NCBI GenBank assembly: GCA_025331445.1
Contig: JAIWNE010000045.1
Coordinates: 124,001 to 188,000, forward strand
Source of the DNA: Blakeslea trispora
Lineage: Eukaryota; Mucoromycota; Mucoromycetes; Mucorales; Choanephoraceae
Length of the DNA stretch: 64,000 nt
Direction of reading: 5' to 3'
Position 1 is the first letter of the stretch. Each line of letters opens with the position of its first letter. The position numbers and the translations under genes are program-made. Shown in pieces: positions 10,740-22,346 of this stretch. The notes under the pieces are model-generated. The model made no database searches, was not told the origin of the DNA, and saw only the letters and a program-made list of their open reading frames with translations.

Positions 10740-12546
10740 ATGAAGTCCGATATAAGAAATGGATGGATTGCTTCTTTAATAGCGCTCGCATTACTCTCGT
10801 ACACTCATGCCACATACACTTTTAGACCTACTTTTTATGATCATGGTTTTAGAAATATTGCTTTCTTTGCTGTATAGGGAGGCACATCTCATTCTGTTTG
10901 GGTCTTAAATATATGTGAGGAAGTTGGAAATAGAGGACACAACGTTTCTTATTTAACAACTGTAAGTCAAACGAGACAAGAAATCTGGCTAAATGTTCAA
11001 CTGTTGCTATAGGAAGAGCAGGCCAGATACGGTAGACCATACCAAAGTGTTACTACTGTTCCTATTGGTTCGGGGAACTATGTCATGAAAAATGTTGGAG
11101 ACAACTCGATCATAAAGGATTTAGGTCCAATTGGATTTATGTTTCGTGCATTTGGCATGCTTTATGTAAATTATGAAAGATGTACAGGCATTTCTATGGA
11201 TGATACAAGATAAAAGAGAGCTGAGAATAGGTTACTTAGACTATGAATTTGCCAAGGATTATTTCATATTAAAGGAAATTGATGTTGCTATTTGTGATCA
11301 TTTTGGTGAAGCCTGTGTAAATGCTGCTACTACCTTGAACATTCCTTACATAATCACTTCTTCAATGGATTTCACTAAAGGTATTCTCTTTTTTGTTGTG
11401 CATGTCTATAGCTAAATTATTTACACGTTGACTTTAGATTCTAGTACGCCTTATACCCACACGGATGTAACAAACTTGGCTGAGCCTACAACAGAGTTTC
11501 AATCTCTAGCAACTCGATTTTACAATGAATTTATTGTGCCCATAAAGTTTGTAAGAATTATGTTTCCAGCTCTCAAGAAATTGAACGATCGCAAGAGAGC
11601 CATTGGTATAGAGACTGAAATGATAGACCCCTCTGTCAAGTGGCAGAATGCCCTAAAGCTAGTCAATAACGTTCATGGATTGAGTGCTCCTCGACCTGTT
11701 GGACCACTTTTTGAACTGGTTAGGCCCATCCTCCCTAAAGATTATCCAGAATTAACTGAGTATATCAAGACTTTATTGGATCAACATGAACATGTGGCCT
11801 ATGTTGCATTTGGTCAATACTCAACACCTAATAAGCACGATGTTAACCTTATTTTGACCAGTTTGTTGGAAAGTATCATTGATGGCTTTATCTGGGCTGC
11901 TGTCAGTTACAACAGTCTATTTCCCGAAACTGTGATCACATCTTCTGGTACAACTTATTTTACTGAAGCCATACGTAATCAAACAGACTTACATGCTCGT
12001 ATATTCTCCTGGGCTCCTCAGGTGGCCATCTTAACACACCCCTCTCTTCATCTCTTTGTTTCTCATGGTGGTCTAGGCTCTTGCTATGAATCTATTCATG
12101 CAGGAAAACGGATGATCATGTATCCTTTCTTTGGAGATCAGCCTGTCAATTCCCATACAATTGAACAAAATGGACTTGGAGCTATTTTAAAACATGATGG
12201 CACAGTAGAAGAAGCTGTCAGCACCATCAAGTGTGTTGCACTGGACCAAGATGGAGAGATTGTGGAAAACCTGAAACGCTTCCAGTCTCTTATTCAAATC
12301 CGTTCTCAGCATAGTATTATCCGAGGTGCTGATGCAGTAGAAGAGGTTGTGTACACTCATAAGAATGGGATTCTGCCTCATCGTATCAGTGCTGATCGTC
12401 GTATGTCTTTTATCAAGTCACACAATCTGGATATTTACGGCATTCTTGTCTTGATATTTTCTGTATTTTTTGGAACGACTGTATTTGTTATCTTTAAGAT
12501 TTCTTCTTTTGTACAAAGTTATAAAACAAAAATAAAGAGAGCGTAG
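10740..12546 (+). pseudogene. UDP-glycosyltransferase (GT1 family), disrupted
   Basis: A membrane UDP-glycosyltransferase gene with exons near 10740-10961, 11013-11380 and 11438-12546. The signal peptide (WIASLIALALLSYTHA), the UDPGT signature (FSWAPQVAILTHPS...FVSHGGLGSCYES...DQPVNS) and a C-terminal membrane helix (IYGILVLIFSVFFGTTVF) are all present. Two lesions break it. An in-frame TAG at 10875-10877 falls inside the conserved NIAFFAV-GGTSH loop, where an ordinary residue is expected. A frame change occurs near 11178-11181, between FRAFGMLYVNYE and DVQAFLWM. The region just before DGFIWAA also looks shortened. No splice choice removes the TAG without losing the conserved block, so I call it a pseudogene; sequence errors are an alternative. 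Confidence 0.75.
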
Positions 12547-12823
12547 CATGCATACATTGTTCTACTCAATAAATATTGTTTGAATGGCTTTCTTTTTCTT
12601 GTATTCACAAAGGCTCAGCTCTCTTGTTGTTTACCAAGAGAGGAGGTCTTGAATAATGTGGAAATCAAAGTAAATTCTTGAAAAACAAACTAGCAATATC
12701 TTTTGTGTGCGATGACAACAGGTGGTAACACAAGATACAGCTTAAAAGAGAAAAAAAAAGAATCAATTTCTCTCTGCTTTTTTTTTCCTATATATTTTTC
12801 CAACTTTTTTTGTTTGTTTGAGA

Positions 12824-13942
12824 ATGACACCTCTGTTTTCTTCGATTGGTGGATTAATCATCGATGATATTGTCTATCAGGATGGAAAGCGTGTTCAAGA
12901 TGTACTAGGTGGAGGCGGTGTATTTGCAATATATGGTGATTTTAAATTTTCTTGATTCTCTGTACAAATTACAATGAAATAACCACTCTATTGTTAGGCA
13001 TGAGGTTATGGCATATGGACTCGGAAGCAAAAGATGTGGGCTATATTGTTCACAAAGGCTTTGATTATCCCAGCCATATTGATGAACAAATTGAGCAACT
13101 CGACATTTCAATTCGTTCTATTCACCATCCTGATAAACATACTACACGAGGTCTCAATACCTTTGGAAAAAACGATCATCGCGATTTCGAGTATATTCAT
13201 CCCATCATTCGCGTGACTGCAGACGATTATCCAGACAGCTGGATCCAATCGCTAAAGGTACTTCATTTGATCTGTGCAGCTGAAAGAGCTATTGAAATTG
13301 TGGATCAATGGAGAACAAGAGAGCGGCAGTTGAACGCACCGTACCCAACTCAGTTTATTTGGGAGCCTTTGCCCTGGGACTGTTTGCCTGAGGTAAGGCT
13401 ATACAGTCTTCTATACGCGCGCATGATACTCATAGGGTCAAGAGAGCTTGGATCGTATTATAGAAGCCACCAAGCGAGTGGACATCATCTCACCCAACCA
13501 TGAAGAGCTAGCTGGCATGTTGGGTTTTTGTTTCGATGACCTCTTGGGTCAACAGGGACATGATGTTCAACATACAGTAGAGTACCTCGCTCAACAGTTT
13601 GTATCACGATTACAATCATGTACGTTAGTTGTCCGTGTAGGCAAATACGGTGCCATGGTTCTGCAAGAAGCATCAGCCCATTGGGTACCTGCTTATTGGA
13701 ACAGGAAAGAAGACAGTGAGCGTGTGGTAGATGTGACAGGTGCAGGCAATACGTTTTGTGGAGGTTTTGCTTATGGATGGGTCAAGACAAAAGGAGATGC
13801 CTGTGCATCTGCCTATTATGGTGCAGTAGCTGCCAGTTATGCAGTGGAACAAGTGGGTGTGCCTGATGTAGCCAATTGGAAACATAAAGAGAGACCTGAA
13901 GACCGTTTGAATCGATTGAAAACTCAATCATGTATATTTTAG
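12824..13942 (+). CDS. pfkB-family protein of the Mak32 type
   Basis: Ribokinase-like fold protein of 337 residues from three exons: 12824-12935, 12998-13392 and 13436-13942. The N-terminal SSIGGLIIDDIVY...VLGGGGVFA matches the sugar-kinase substrate site. TTRGLNTF and FHLIC-like LHLICAAERA follow the Mak32 pattern. The C-terminal pfkB signature reads DVTGAGNTFCGGF, with Asn where active kinases usually have the catalytic Asp. I recall this substitution in the Mak32 subgroup, so kinase activity is doubtful. The start is the first ATG after the T-rich leader. The stop TAG overlaps the antisense stop codon of the next gene. Confidence 0.82.
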
Positions 13943-14510
13943 ATAAAATCTTTATTACTTTCATTTTCTTGATGTGACTTGGCTTGTTCCATTGCTTCAT
14001 AAAACTCATATGTTTTTTCGCAATTGGCATAAGAATATTTTGCTGTAATATAACCACTTATACCAGAGGCAGCTTATATATGTATATATGTTAGTGCTAG
14101 AAGTATACTTGTGTGAACAAGTCCTTACTTAAAGCTGAGAATAAAGATTGATTTTTGTCAAACCCAAGACGACGAGCAATGGGTACTGATATACATATTT
14201 TTTTTTGAAAAAGAATAAGTTACTTAGAAAAGAGAACAGGAGAAGAAAAAGGAGGATTTGTATTTGAATGACACTTACATGCCACTATAATTGTACCAAC
14301 TTGAAGATGTTGTGTCTATAAGTATAGATAGAGTTATCTATGTATTAAAACTTACTTGCAGCATAAATGCCAGTCTTGTTTGCATTCATCTGGCATAATC
14401 GTGGTATTATCCACTCCTATATACAAACAATTTAGTGCGTTTTATAGAAGCAAACAAGTCTGCTTACTTACAGGATGGTCTCTAGCAATACCTTGTTGAA
14501 TTCGTGACAT
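13939..14510 (-). CDS. small OCIA-domain-like protein
   Basis: Five short exons join in one frame: 14510-14472, 14416-14360, 14315-14279, 14185-14129 and 14072-13939, giving 107 residues. The second intron must use a GC donor (GCAAGT) for the frame to stay open; the GT donor 4 nt further on leads to a stop. The product has a central helix pair (QVGTIIVALPIARRLGF; SGISGYITAKYSYANC) followed by a Lys/Glu-rich tail. The segment SGYITAKYSYANCEKTY resembles the GYxxGKxSYxxxC signature of OCIA-domain membrane proteins (mitochondrial or endosomal in animals). Assignment is tentative, but the exon structure is coherent. Confidence 0.6.
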
Positions 14511-16100
14511 AATAAATACAGAAGAAAAAAGGATGCCTTTCAGCTATTCGTATTTTGAAATTTTTGTCGGGATTTTTCATGCAGAACACTGTTGCATTTC
14601 AAAATTCATTTGGCGCAGCAAAGGGCTTTAAACTCGAAACAAGCATGAAAGGGTTTAATAGAACAGTAGAGAATTGTAAACATTAGGAACAGTACTACTA
14701 TGATTACAAACATGATTCTCAAGATAAGCGTACTTGTCTAAACTTCTGAACAAGCATTCTTATATCTTGTGCTCATATTGACTGATATATTTGTAAATCG
14801 AGCTCTCAGCTCATTCTCAGGAGGAAAGGATAGGTAAGCTTTAAAGTATTTATTGAACTGATAACGGACTACAGTCATAATAGAGCGAAAGGATGATGGT
14901 TGTACTCAAAACAAAGAGGAAAAGATAATAACCTTGACATCATGTTGCTTTGATGAATCAAACATACACTAACAAAAGTGGCCCTCAAGGTCAATTAATT
15001 GGTTTCAATTGATAAAGAAAAACTCGAAATAAGCAAGTGAGTATCTCCCTGAGTTTTTTATTCAATTTCTTCAAGAAACAACTCCCTGTCTTCAAAAGAT
15101 CCTTTTGTTCATAGCAATGATCTTTTTCTTTTTAAAAGAAAATTATCCTTGTATGTCTCCTTCTCTTTCTAGAATAAATACTCTCCCTTTTTTTTCTTTG
15201 ATGCAAGAGTGCCTTCTTGGAATTTTTATGGCATCTAAAACGACAGCACTACAGGACACTTTAGAACACATATCATCTTGTTTTCAATGGCGTCTCTTTG
15301 AAAACAAATGAAGCAGTAAAACAAAGTAGGATGATTCATCCCTTTTGTTTGTTGGAAATAGCGTTTTCTCTGCTTTTCTGAGCGATGTTGCTATGCTTCC
15401 CATGAAAGGACTTGTAGAAAAATGAGCATAGAATAGACTATCCTCAAGATTCTTTCTAGAAGCTAAAAGAAAGCAATTTGCTACAAAGAACAAACTTCTT
15501 CTTCTTTGCATAGAACATAGATGCATTTGTACGCTTAGAGAAAAGAGAAGTAATGCATCTTAAAGCAAGCTTTTTGATTAAATAAGCTAAAAAACGAACA
15601 TAGCTCATTTGGCTGCACTTGTGCTTCTTTTCGTTCAAGAACGAACAGTATGCTATGCTGCAAGAAGATTCTTTATCATAACAACTTGTTTGAAAATGAC
15701 AGGAACATATCCCCCCCTTATTGTAATGTGCAACGTCATCTTTTCCAACATCCAATAATATATTAAACCCAGAAAGCATGTCCCTTGCTGATGGTGGAAT
15801 ATTCGCACACACATTTTTACATTGACACACATTTCTGAGTTGTTGGCTGCTTATCATATTTTCTTGTGCCTCGGGCAAGTTGTGAAGAAAAAAAAAAGTC
15901 GAGTGAGCATGCTACTTGAGTGTGCGTGAATAAGGGCGGCTACCCAGGGATTATTATTCATTTGGCCCAAAAAAAGTTTTGATTTTTTTTTTTTTACTTA
16001 AACTTGTTAAAGACAGTAAGCAAACTTCAAAGTAGATTGACTTTACAGCATTCACCTCATTGGCTTCCCTTTTTATTTTTCTCTATCTTATTAGTATAAA
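14511..16100. other. intergenic region
   Basis: About 1.6 kb. The longest open frame (15456-15878, antisense) is Lys/Ser/Cys-rich with no family resemblance and no splice context, and is not called. The last 150 bp before the ATP4 start are pyrimidine-rich promoter-like DNA. Confidence 0.45.
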
Positions 16101-17060
16101 ATGGCTTTCCGTTTGATCACCAAGAACGCTGCCACTGGTAATATATTATAGACTCTTGTCTTTTCATGAGCTCACTACTTTTTATTATTGTTATTATGTA
16201 TAGCTGCCCTTGCTCGCCCTGCTATGTTGAGCGCTTCTCGCCAATCTTTGGGTGCTACTGCGTAAGGGAATAGAATGAGATCAGACTAGAAATTCACCAT
16301 TAACTCTTTCTTTCTCTTTTATATAGCGTTCGCCATTACACCACTCAAAAAGAAGGTACTTGTAAACAACAATCACGCTTACACCATTTCTTTTTATCGT
16401 GACAACCAAAACACCATGGAAGATGATAGACACTAATGCTCCCTTATTACAATCATAGTTGAACCCAAGGAAAAGGCCAACAGTATTATCAATGCTCTTC
16501 CTGGCAACTCTCTTGTTTCCAAGACTGGTTACCTTACTTTGGGTACTGGTATTGCTACCTTCATGATCTCCAAGGAAATCTATGTCTTCAACGAAGAAAC
16601 CTTGGTTTTGGTTGCCTCTACTGGTCTTCTCGGTCTCTTGCTCAAGTACTTGAGAGAGCCTTTCACTAACATGGCCAACGAGCACATTGAACGTATCAAG
16701 AATGTCTTGGTCCAAGCCCGTAATGACCACAAGAGCGCTGTTCAGGAACGCATCAATGAAGTCGGTCAAATGAAGGATTTGGTTGATGTCACAAAGGCTC
16801 TCTTTGAGCTTTCTCGTGAAACTGCCAAGTTGGAAGCTGAAGCTTTCACCTTGAAGCAACAAGTAGCTGTTGCTACCGAAGTCAAGGCCACTCTTGACTC
16901 TTGGGTTCGTCATGAAGCCAACGTTCGTGAACGCGAACAAAAGCAATTGGCTGCTCACTTGATCGAAAAGATCAACAAGGACTTGCAAGACCCCAAGATT
17001 CAACAACAAATCCTCGAACAAGCCATCGTCGATGTTCAAAGTAAGTTGTTAAAGCAATAA
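16101..17060 (+). CDS. ATP4: mitochondrial Fo-ATP synthase subunit b
   Basis: Peripheral stalk subunit anchoring F1 to Fo in the inner membrane. Four exons join in frame: 16101-16137, 16204-16261, 16327-16355 and 16459-17060, giving 241 residues. Exons 1-3 encode the presequence (MAFRLITKNAATAALARP...). The mature part starts near KEVEPKEKANSIINALPG, followed by the paired membrane segments (TGYLTLGTGIATFMISKEIY; VLVASTGLLGLLLKYLREP) and a long charged stator helix ending SKLLKQ. Length and order match fungal Atp4. It is one of three ATP-synthase-related genes in this window. Confidence 0.95.
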
Positions 17061-17261
17061 GGAGGTTATTCTTTTTTGTTGACTGTGTTTTTATCATGGA
17101 TAGAGATTGCCAAGACTCATTAGATCTGCCATCACTCCAATCTCTGTTTTCCTATTTTCTCTCTCATTTTTCCCCCCTCATCTATTTTTCAGTCAGCAAA
17201 ATAAAAAACCAAAAAATAACCACTTTTGTCCTTTTTTCTTTTTTTTTTCTTTTCTCAACCA

Positions 17262-18331
17262 ATGTCTTCTTTAAACAGTCAATTACAAAACTTCAAAAAG
17301 TCTTTCAAGGCAAGCACAGATATCGCTGTCAAACGTGCTGGTCAGGCAACAGTGCATAAAGACAAGCCAACTTCAGGATCTATTTCAAACAACACAAAAG
17401 CATCGTTTGAGTCAGAATCAAAGAAGCGAAAGAGAGCTACAGGTGAACCAAAGATGGGCCTGTCTTGCTTGACTCGTACTCATGTCCTTTCTCTATAGTC
17501 TATTCTCAACCTGCCAACACAGGCACAGGTCACCATGCCATGAGTCAACTCTATACAGTGATTCAGTTCTTAAAGGATAGTGATACACCTCAATCAGTCA
17601 CCAGTATTGTATCTCGAACTAAAGTGGATATTACAAAAAACAAGTTATTATGGGATAAACTAGCAGAGAATGCAAAGATTGAATATGACCCAGTGAACAA
17701 CACATTTGCTTATAAAGTAAACAATAGACACACCCATTTGTTAAATGCCTAACCTCTTTTCTTTTTTTTTCTATAGCCTACTTATCAGATTAGAAGTAAA
17801 GACGATTTACTGAGTTTATTGATACAGCATAAAGATGAAGGCGGCATGGACTATAAAGACTTGAAAGACTCTTATTCCAAACTGAGTAGTGCAGTAGAGG
17901 AATTGGCTGCATCGGGTCAAATCTTGGTAGTTAGAAACAAAGATGGAAATCCTCGAGTTTTATTCTATAACGATGTTGAATATAATACGCCTATTGATTC
18001 AGGTAGATAGGGTGTGTGTTTCATGAATCAACCGAGATACTTATGCAACCTTAGAATTTAAACAAATGTGGTCCGAGATTTCTATTCCTGACGAAACTGA
18101 TTTGCCCAAAGCATTAGAGGCAGCTGGTTTAAAGACAATGGAAGTATTTGAAAAGAAAGTGACATCCGAGGTAAAGGAAAAGAAGTTGCTGGCTAGATCT
18201 GTAGTCACTCATCCACTTATTAGTCCAAGCCAAAACGATCCAAGACAAGAAACAAGCGTATCAAAATCACCAATACTCACTTGTCTCATATTGATTTATC
18301 TAAAGATTATGTGCCAGCCAATAAGAAATAA
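17262..18331 (+). CDS. TFA2: transcription initiation factor TFIIE beta subunit
   Basis: Small TFIIE subunit that binds promoter DNA and links Pol II to TFIIH. Five exons join in frame: 17262-17442, 17499-17716, 17777-18002, 18055-18170 and 18224-18331, giving 282 residues. Two winged-helix domains are visible: residues about 70-140 (LYTVIQFLKDSDTPQSVTSI) and about 140-205 (LLSLLIQHKDEGGMDYKDLK). The C-terminal basic block with NKRIKITNTHLSHIDLSKDY is characteristic. That block is reached only by removing the intron 18171-18223; reading through gives an unrelated tail. It lies 63 bp upstream of the PIG-Y start, in the same direction. Confidence 0.9.
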
Positions 18332-18394
18332 AAGAAATGAAACATTTTCTTTTTCTTTTTTTTTCTTTCTTTTTTTTCTTTAACAGCACAACTT

Positions 18395-18814
18395 ATGCAG
18401 ACTCATCGAAGGCGATCCTCAAAGTCAATCCTCTTTCCACGCATAAACAACACTTTAACTAACGCAGGGAGTGGACAGTTGAGTTATGCCAGAAGAATGA
18501 CAGTGCACGTACCTGAGACTATACCTGATACAACTTATCTCTATGGTTACGCCTTACTCTGTTTTTCCTTTTGTTTCTTTACCTTTTCTCTCTATTCAAT
18601 GATAGCCAGTAAATACATGCCCGATACAGGCATCAAGGTAAGATTGCTCTAAATCTATACAATGGTAGGGAACGAAATGAACAAGATGAAATAGGTGTTG
18701 GATTGGATAAAAAGAGATAATTATTATTGCCTTTTGATACCTTGTACAGCCATTGTATGGATTTATTGGGTACTCTGGAATTGGATGGGCATGAAGTTTT
18801 TTCGACATAATTAA
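18395..18814 (+). CDS. GPI-GlcNAc transferase subunit PIG-Y homologue
   Basis: Subunit of the ER enzyme that starts glycosylphosphatidylinositol synthesis. Two exons, 18395-18637 and 18695-18814, give 120 residues. There are two membrane helices: GYALLCFSFCFFTFSLYSMI and the helix within CLLIPCTAIVWIYWVLWNW. The C-terminus WNWMGMKFFRHN is nearly the same as the diagnostic end of animal PIG-Y (WTWMGIKLFRHN), and the splice junction precedes it in frame. The basic N-terminal 45 residues are longer than in animal PIG-Y. Only 63 bp separate it from the TFIIE-beta stop, so the two may share regulatory DNA. Confidence 0.87.
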
Positions 18815-19062
18815 AAAAAGCAATTCAGAATTTAGTTGAACAAGGAGAAAGGAAGAGGAGAGGGGGGGGGGACAATTTGATTAAAAAAGGAGACACATAG
18901 GATTGTATTAAATCGAAGTTTATGCTATTACGACAAAATAAGAAGGGAAGGGGTAGTAGTAGCCATGTTGTTTAAAAAAAAACACATATATTCCCCTTTA
19001 TATATTTCAGATCTTTTTTTTTTCTTTTTCTTTTTTTCTTTACTGTTGTTATAATCTATAAA

Positions 19063-21753
19063 ATGACAGTAGCTATTCTTCAAGTAAAAAATGAGGATGA
19101 AATCAATTGCGGTTCAATGTCCCCCGAGACTGATAACAGTAGTATGGAAAATAGTATGAGTAGTCATAGTAGCAGTCAACGCTCTAGTGTGACAAGTATC
19201 GATAGCAACCACGATCATACTGTGCCCCTCGAATTAGGCTTGGTGATCCATGCTCTTCAAACAGCTTCTCAAGAAGACAAAGTTCAATCAAAACAAGAGA
19301 AAGAGATCAAAACATCCACCAATAACCAATCTTCAGCCAATATGATTGTTTTGAATGCGGAAGACATCAAATCTGTCAAACCTACCCTCTTGTTACCTCG
19401 AGAACAAGAAAAGACAGGTAAGCAAACAACGGAAGGCATTCAAGGTTTTTTAACAGCTAAAGGATAGACGAACCTGTTTCAAGAGCCATCCATTTGCTTT
19501 TCAATAATCAATTCATGGAAGCCAAAAAATTGTTTGAAACACATGCACACATGTAAGGCGAATTTTTGGCTTTATTTATTTAACTCTAAATACAAAAAAA
19601 AAGGGATCCGTTATATGCTTCTGGATTAGGCTTTATGACATTTTTTAAAGGTATGAAAATATAAACAAAACAAGAAAAGAAAAAGAAAACTCATCCTTTT
19701 CTTTAGCATCTATGGTAAGAAGAATAAAAAGAAAAACAAAAGACTCAAGCATCCGTTTATTATTTTTAATGTTTAAAAAAGACAATATGTGCTTTCAAAT
19801 TTATTTTGAACAATTTAGACTATGGACGAAAAATCAGTTGAAAGCGCTATACAAACATTGATCACTATCTACACTATGGCAACTACACAGATCAGTCAGG
19901 CTTCAGGAACACACATTGGTAGTTCTTTTTTTCAATATGTCTCTTCATGCTATCAAAACATAAAAACTGCCCGAGGATCAGCTATTCCTATTCATGCTGC
20001 ACCTGTGAAGCCCAAATGGATCGAGACACACAAAACACGTATTGTTTCTAATGGCATTCTCAGAGCACATGTGGTAAAAGCAGAAGCTTGTCTACAGATG
20101 GCTATCCTCTATCTTTTTCAAGAAAAAGTATCTAGCTACATTAAATGTGGACTTAATTTAAGGCGAGGTAAAATATCCTTTCTCTTTATGTACGCTTTTG
20201 ATGGCTCATTACTTTTTTTATGAACAAAAAAAGCTTATACAAGCTATAGTGTTGTATGGCAAGAATATAAACGTATGGGTCAATTGTGTGATCAATATAT
20301 TGATCGAAATACTGTTTCTGGTATTCAATTTGGTATCGGTGCCATCCATTTGATCTTATCTTCACTCCCACCCAAGATAACAAACATTATCTCTGCTTTT
20401 AGCTGGAAAGCAGACAAACACTTGGGATTTGCTTTACTAAAACTCTGCTTTGAAAACAAACAGTCCCGATCCCCCCTGGCCTCGGGTATGTTGCTTGCTT
20501 ACTATACAACCTTGATCCAGTGTTGTCCACAACTTCTTTCCGATATCTACACTCAACCTGCTATCGAGACATTACTGGAAGCACAAAAGACCTATCCCAA
20601 TTCATCTATCTTTCTCTATTTTGCCGGAAAGACCTCGCGTATTGCACACAACTTGACTCTATCCACTGAATCCTTTACGTATGCTATTGAGACCAGTAGA
20701 AAGGAGTGGGCCGAGGTAGAGATCCATCAGGTTTGCCAGTTTGAGATTGGTATCAATCAGATGATGCAAAACAACTGGAAAGAAGCAATTCCTCATTTTT
20801 ACGCCTTGTTCCATGAGGGTTATGGATCCTCTGCTGTTCTCTGTTATTTGACAGGTGCTTGTTTAGATATGGCGGGTCAACGAACAGAAGCCATCTTGGC
20901 ATTGGCTCAAATTCCATCTCTTGTTCGTACCTCGTCCAAGGACTATCATCAGAAGAGCACATCGGGTATGGAGTCCTATGTCTTGCGAAAGGTTGAGTTC
21001 TTTCAACAAAGTGGATATCAAGATATGGACATGACCATGTGCGCATTAGAGTATCTGTATTTGATGAATGCTTACGAGTTAATGGAAGCTGCTCAATTGG
21101 AACAGAACCTGAGTCTGACAGATCATGCACTAAGTAAGATTTTGGAGGCAGAGAAATTAGAATACAGCATTCGTGCCAAAGAACTCTTACCCGAGACGCC
21201 TCCTCCCCAATATGATAATCAGCGTAGCGTGTTATTGTTGATCAAGGCAGCTATTCTGAATGCCATGGGCCGTGCACAAGAAGCCATTGTTCATTTAAAT
21301 TGGATTATCGATCATCGATCAAATATCAAAATAGATACTTGGGTTTTGCCTTTTGCTTACTGGTAAAATACACAAAAAAAAAAAGATTGAGATATGTGTT
21401 TCTCAAAACATTTGGTATTCTTGTAGGGAAGTAGGCTGTACATCTCGAATCTTAAATCACCATAAGCGAGCACAAGAGTTCTGGAAAGCTGCCTTAAGTT
21501 ATAAGAAACATGATTTTGAATATAGATTAGCTATGGTAAGATATTGAAAGAAAAAAGAAAGTACGCAGACATCTCATATTATACATGCAAATAGCGAATA
21601 CATGTAGCAATGACACAAGCTTCTTCAAATAGTGTACATAGTACAGTGACCAAATTGGACAGCAGTACAAAGCATTTGTCTGTATCCAAAGATGATCAGA
21701 TGGAGCAAATGATCAATCAACTAGAGGTTGCTCAAGCTAGATTATCCACATGA
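19063..21753 (+). CDS. TTC39/IML2-family tetratricopeptide protein
   Basis: Cytosolic/membrane-associated TPR protein family (yeast Iml2, animal TTC39). Eight exons join in frame: 19063-19417, 19468-19552, 19604-19650, 19707-19714, 19819-20167, 20234-21362, 21427-21535 and 21595-21753, giving 746 residues. Exon 4 is a microexon of 8 nt that supplies the codons for Ala-Ser-Met. A Ser-rich low-complexity N-terminus (about 120 residues) precedes the family core. The core starts at AIHLLFNNQFMEAKKLFE and includes DPLYASGLGFMTFFKA, the long helical repeat array and GYGSSAVLCYLTGACL. The C-terminal tail is polar. In yeast the family is linked to lipid droplets and inclusion clearance; the role here is inferred. 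Confidence 0.85.
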
Positions 21754-22346
21754 GTCTAATAAAACCTATTATTGTTATCATTGTTTACTGCATATACCTA
21801 TAAAGCTTATTTTCAGAAAAAGAACTTGCAGTGCTTACAATCGGGTTAGGAGAAACAAGCTGAATATTAAACAGAAACTGTTAGTTTATGTAAAATATAA
21901 AAAAATCCTCTCAGTCGAACTTTTTGATAAAATTTGAACTCGAAACATGTTTCCTTCCCTCCCTATTTCTTTATCCACACTTCCATAATTAAACAAAGGC
22001 TGAGATAAATAGCCAAGTGTGTGTGTGTAAAGGAAATTTTTTAATCCTATATCCCTCGGAGGTTGAATATCGATTTCATTGAAAAGCTGAAGACCAATAC
22101 AAATGCTTCATTTTCAATCTTCGACTGAATGAACGTGACCTTTGAAATTTTTTTTTTCCTTTAATGGCTGTCAATGTTTAAATGCAAGTGTGACAATTTT
22201 GGAGGTTAAAAGCTTCATAGGTAATGAACTCTAAATTTTATTAAAAGCGTAATGAAAAGGGAACTATATACATAATAAGAGGACAAGAGAAAGAAGGCTG
22301 AAAAAGTACTGCTTATAGAGAGTGATGCATTTGCCTATACTAGATT
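21754..22346. other. intergenic region
   Basis: About 590 bp between the convergent TTC39-like and transporter genes. AT-rich, and nothing recognised. Confidence 0.5.

Noticed and set aside
10840..10877. A tiny intron removing the TAG in the UDP-glycosyltransferase
   Set aside because: The only candidate (GTTTTA...TATAG, about 36 nt) would delete the conserved NIAFFAV block and has a poor donor.
15456..15878. 140-codon minus-strand frame with several cysteines
   Set aside because: No family resemblance, no splice or promoter context, and composition like translated intergenic DNA.
16281..17039. 252-codon open frame antisense to ATP4
   Set aside because: Shadow frame; the plus strand encodes the recognised b subunit.
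20753..21130. 125-codon frame antisense to the TTC39-like gene
   Set aside because: Shadow frame inside a well-supported exon.
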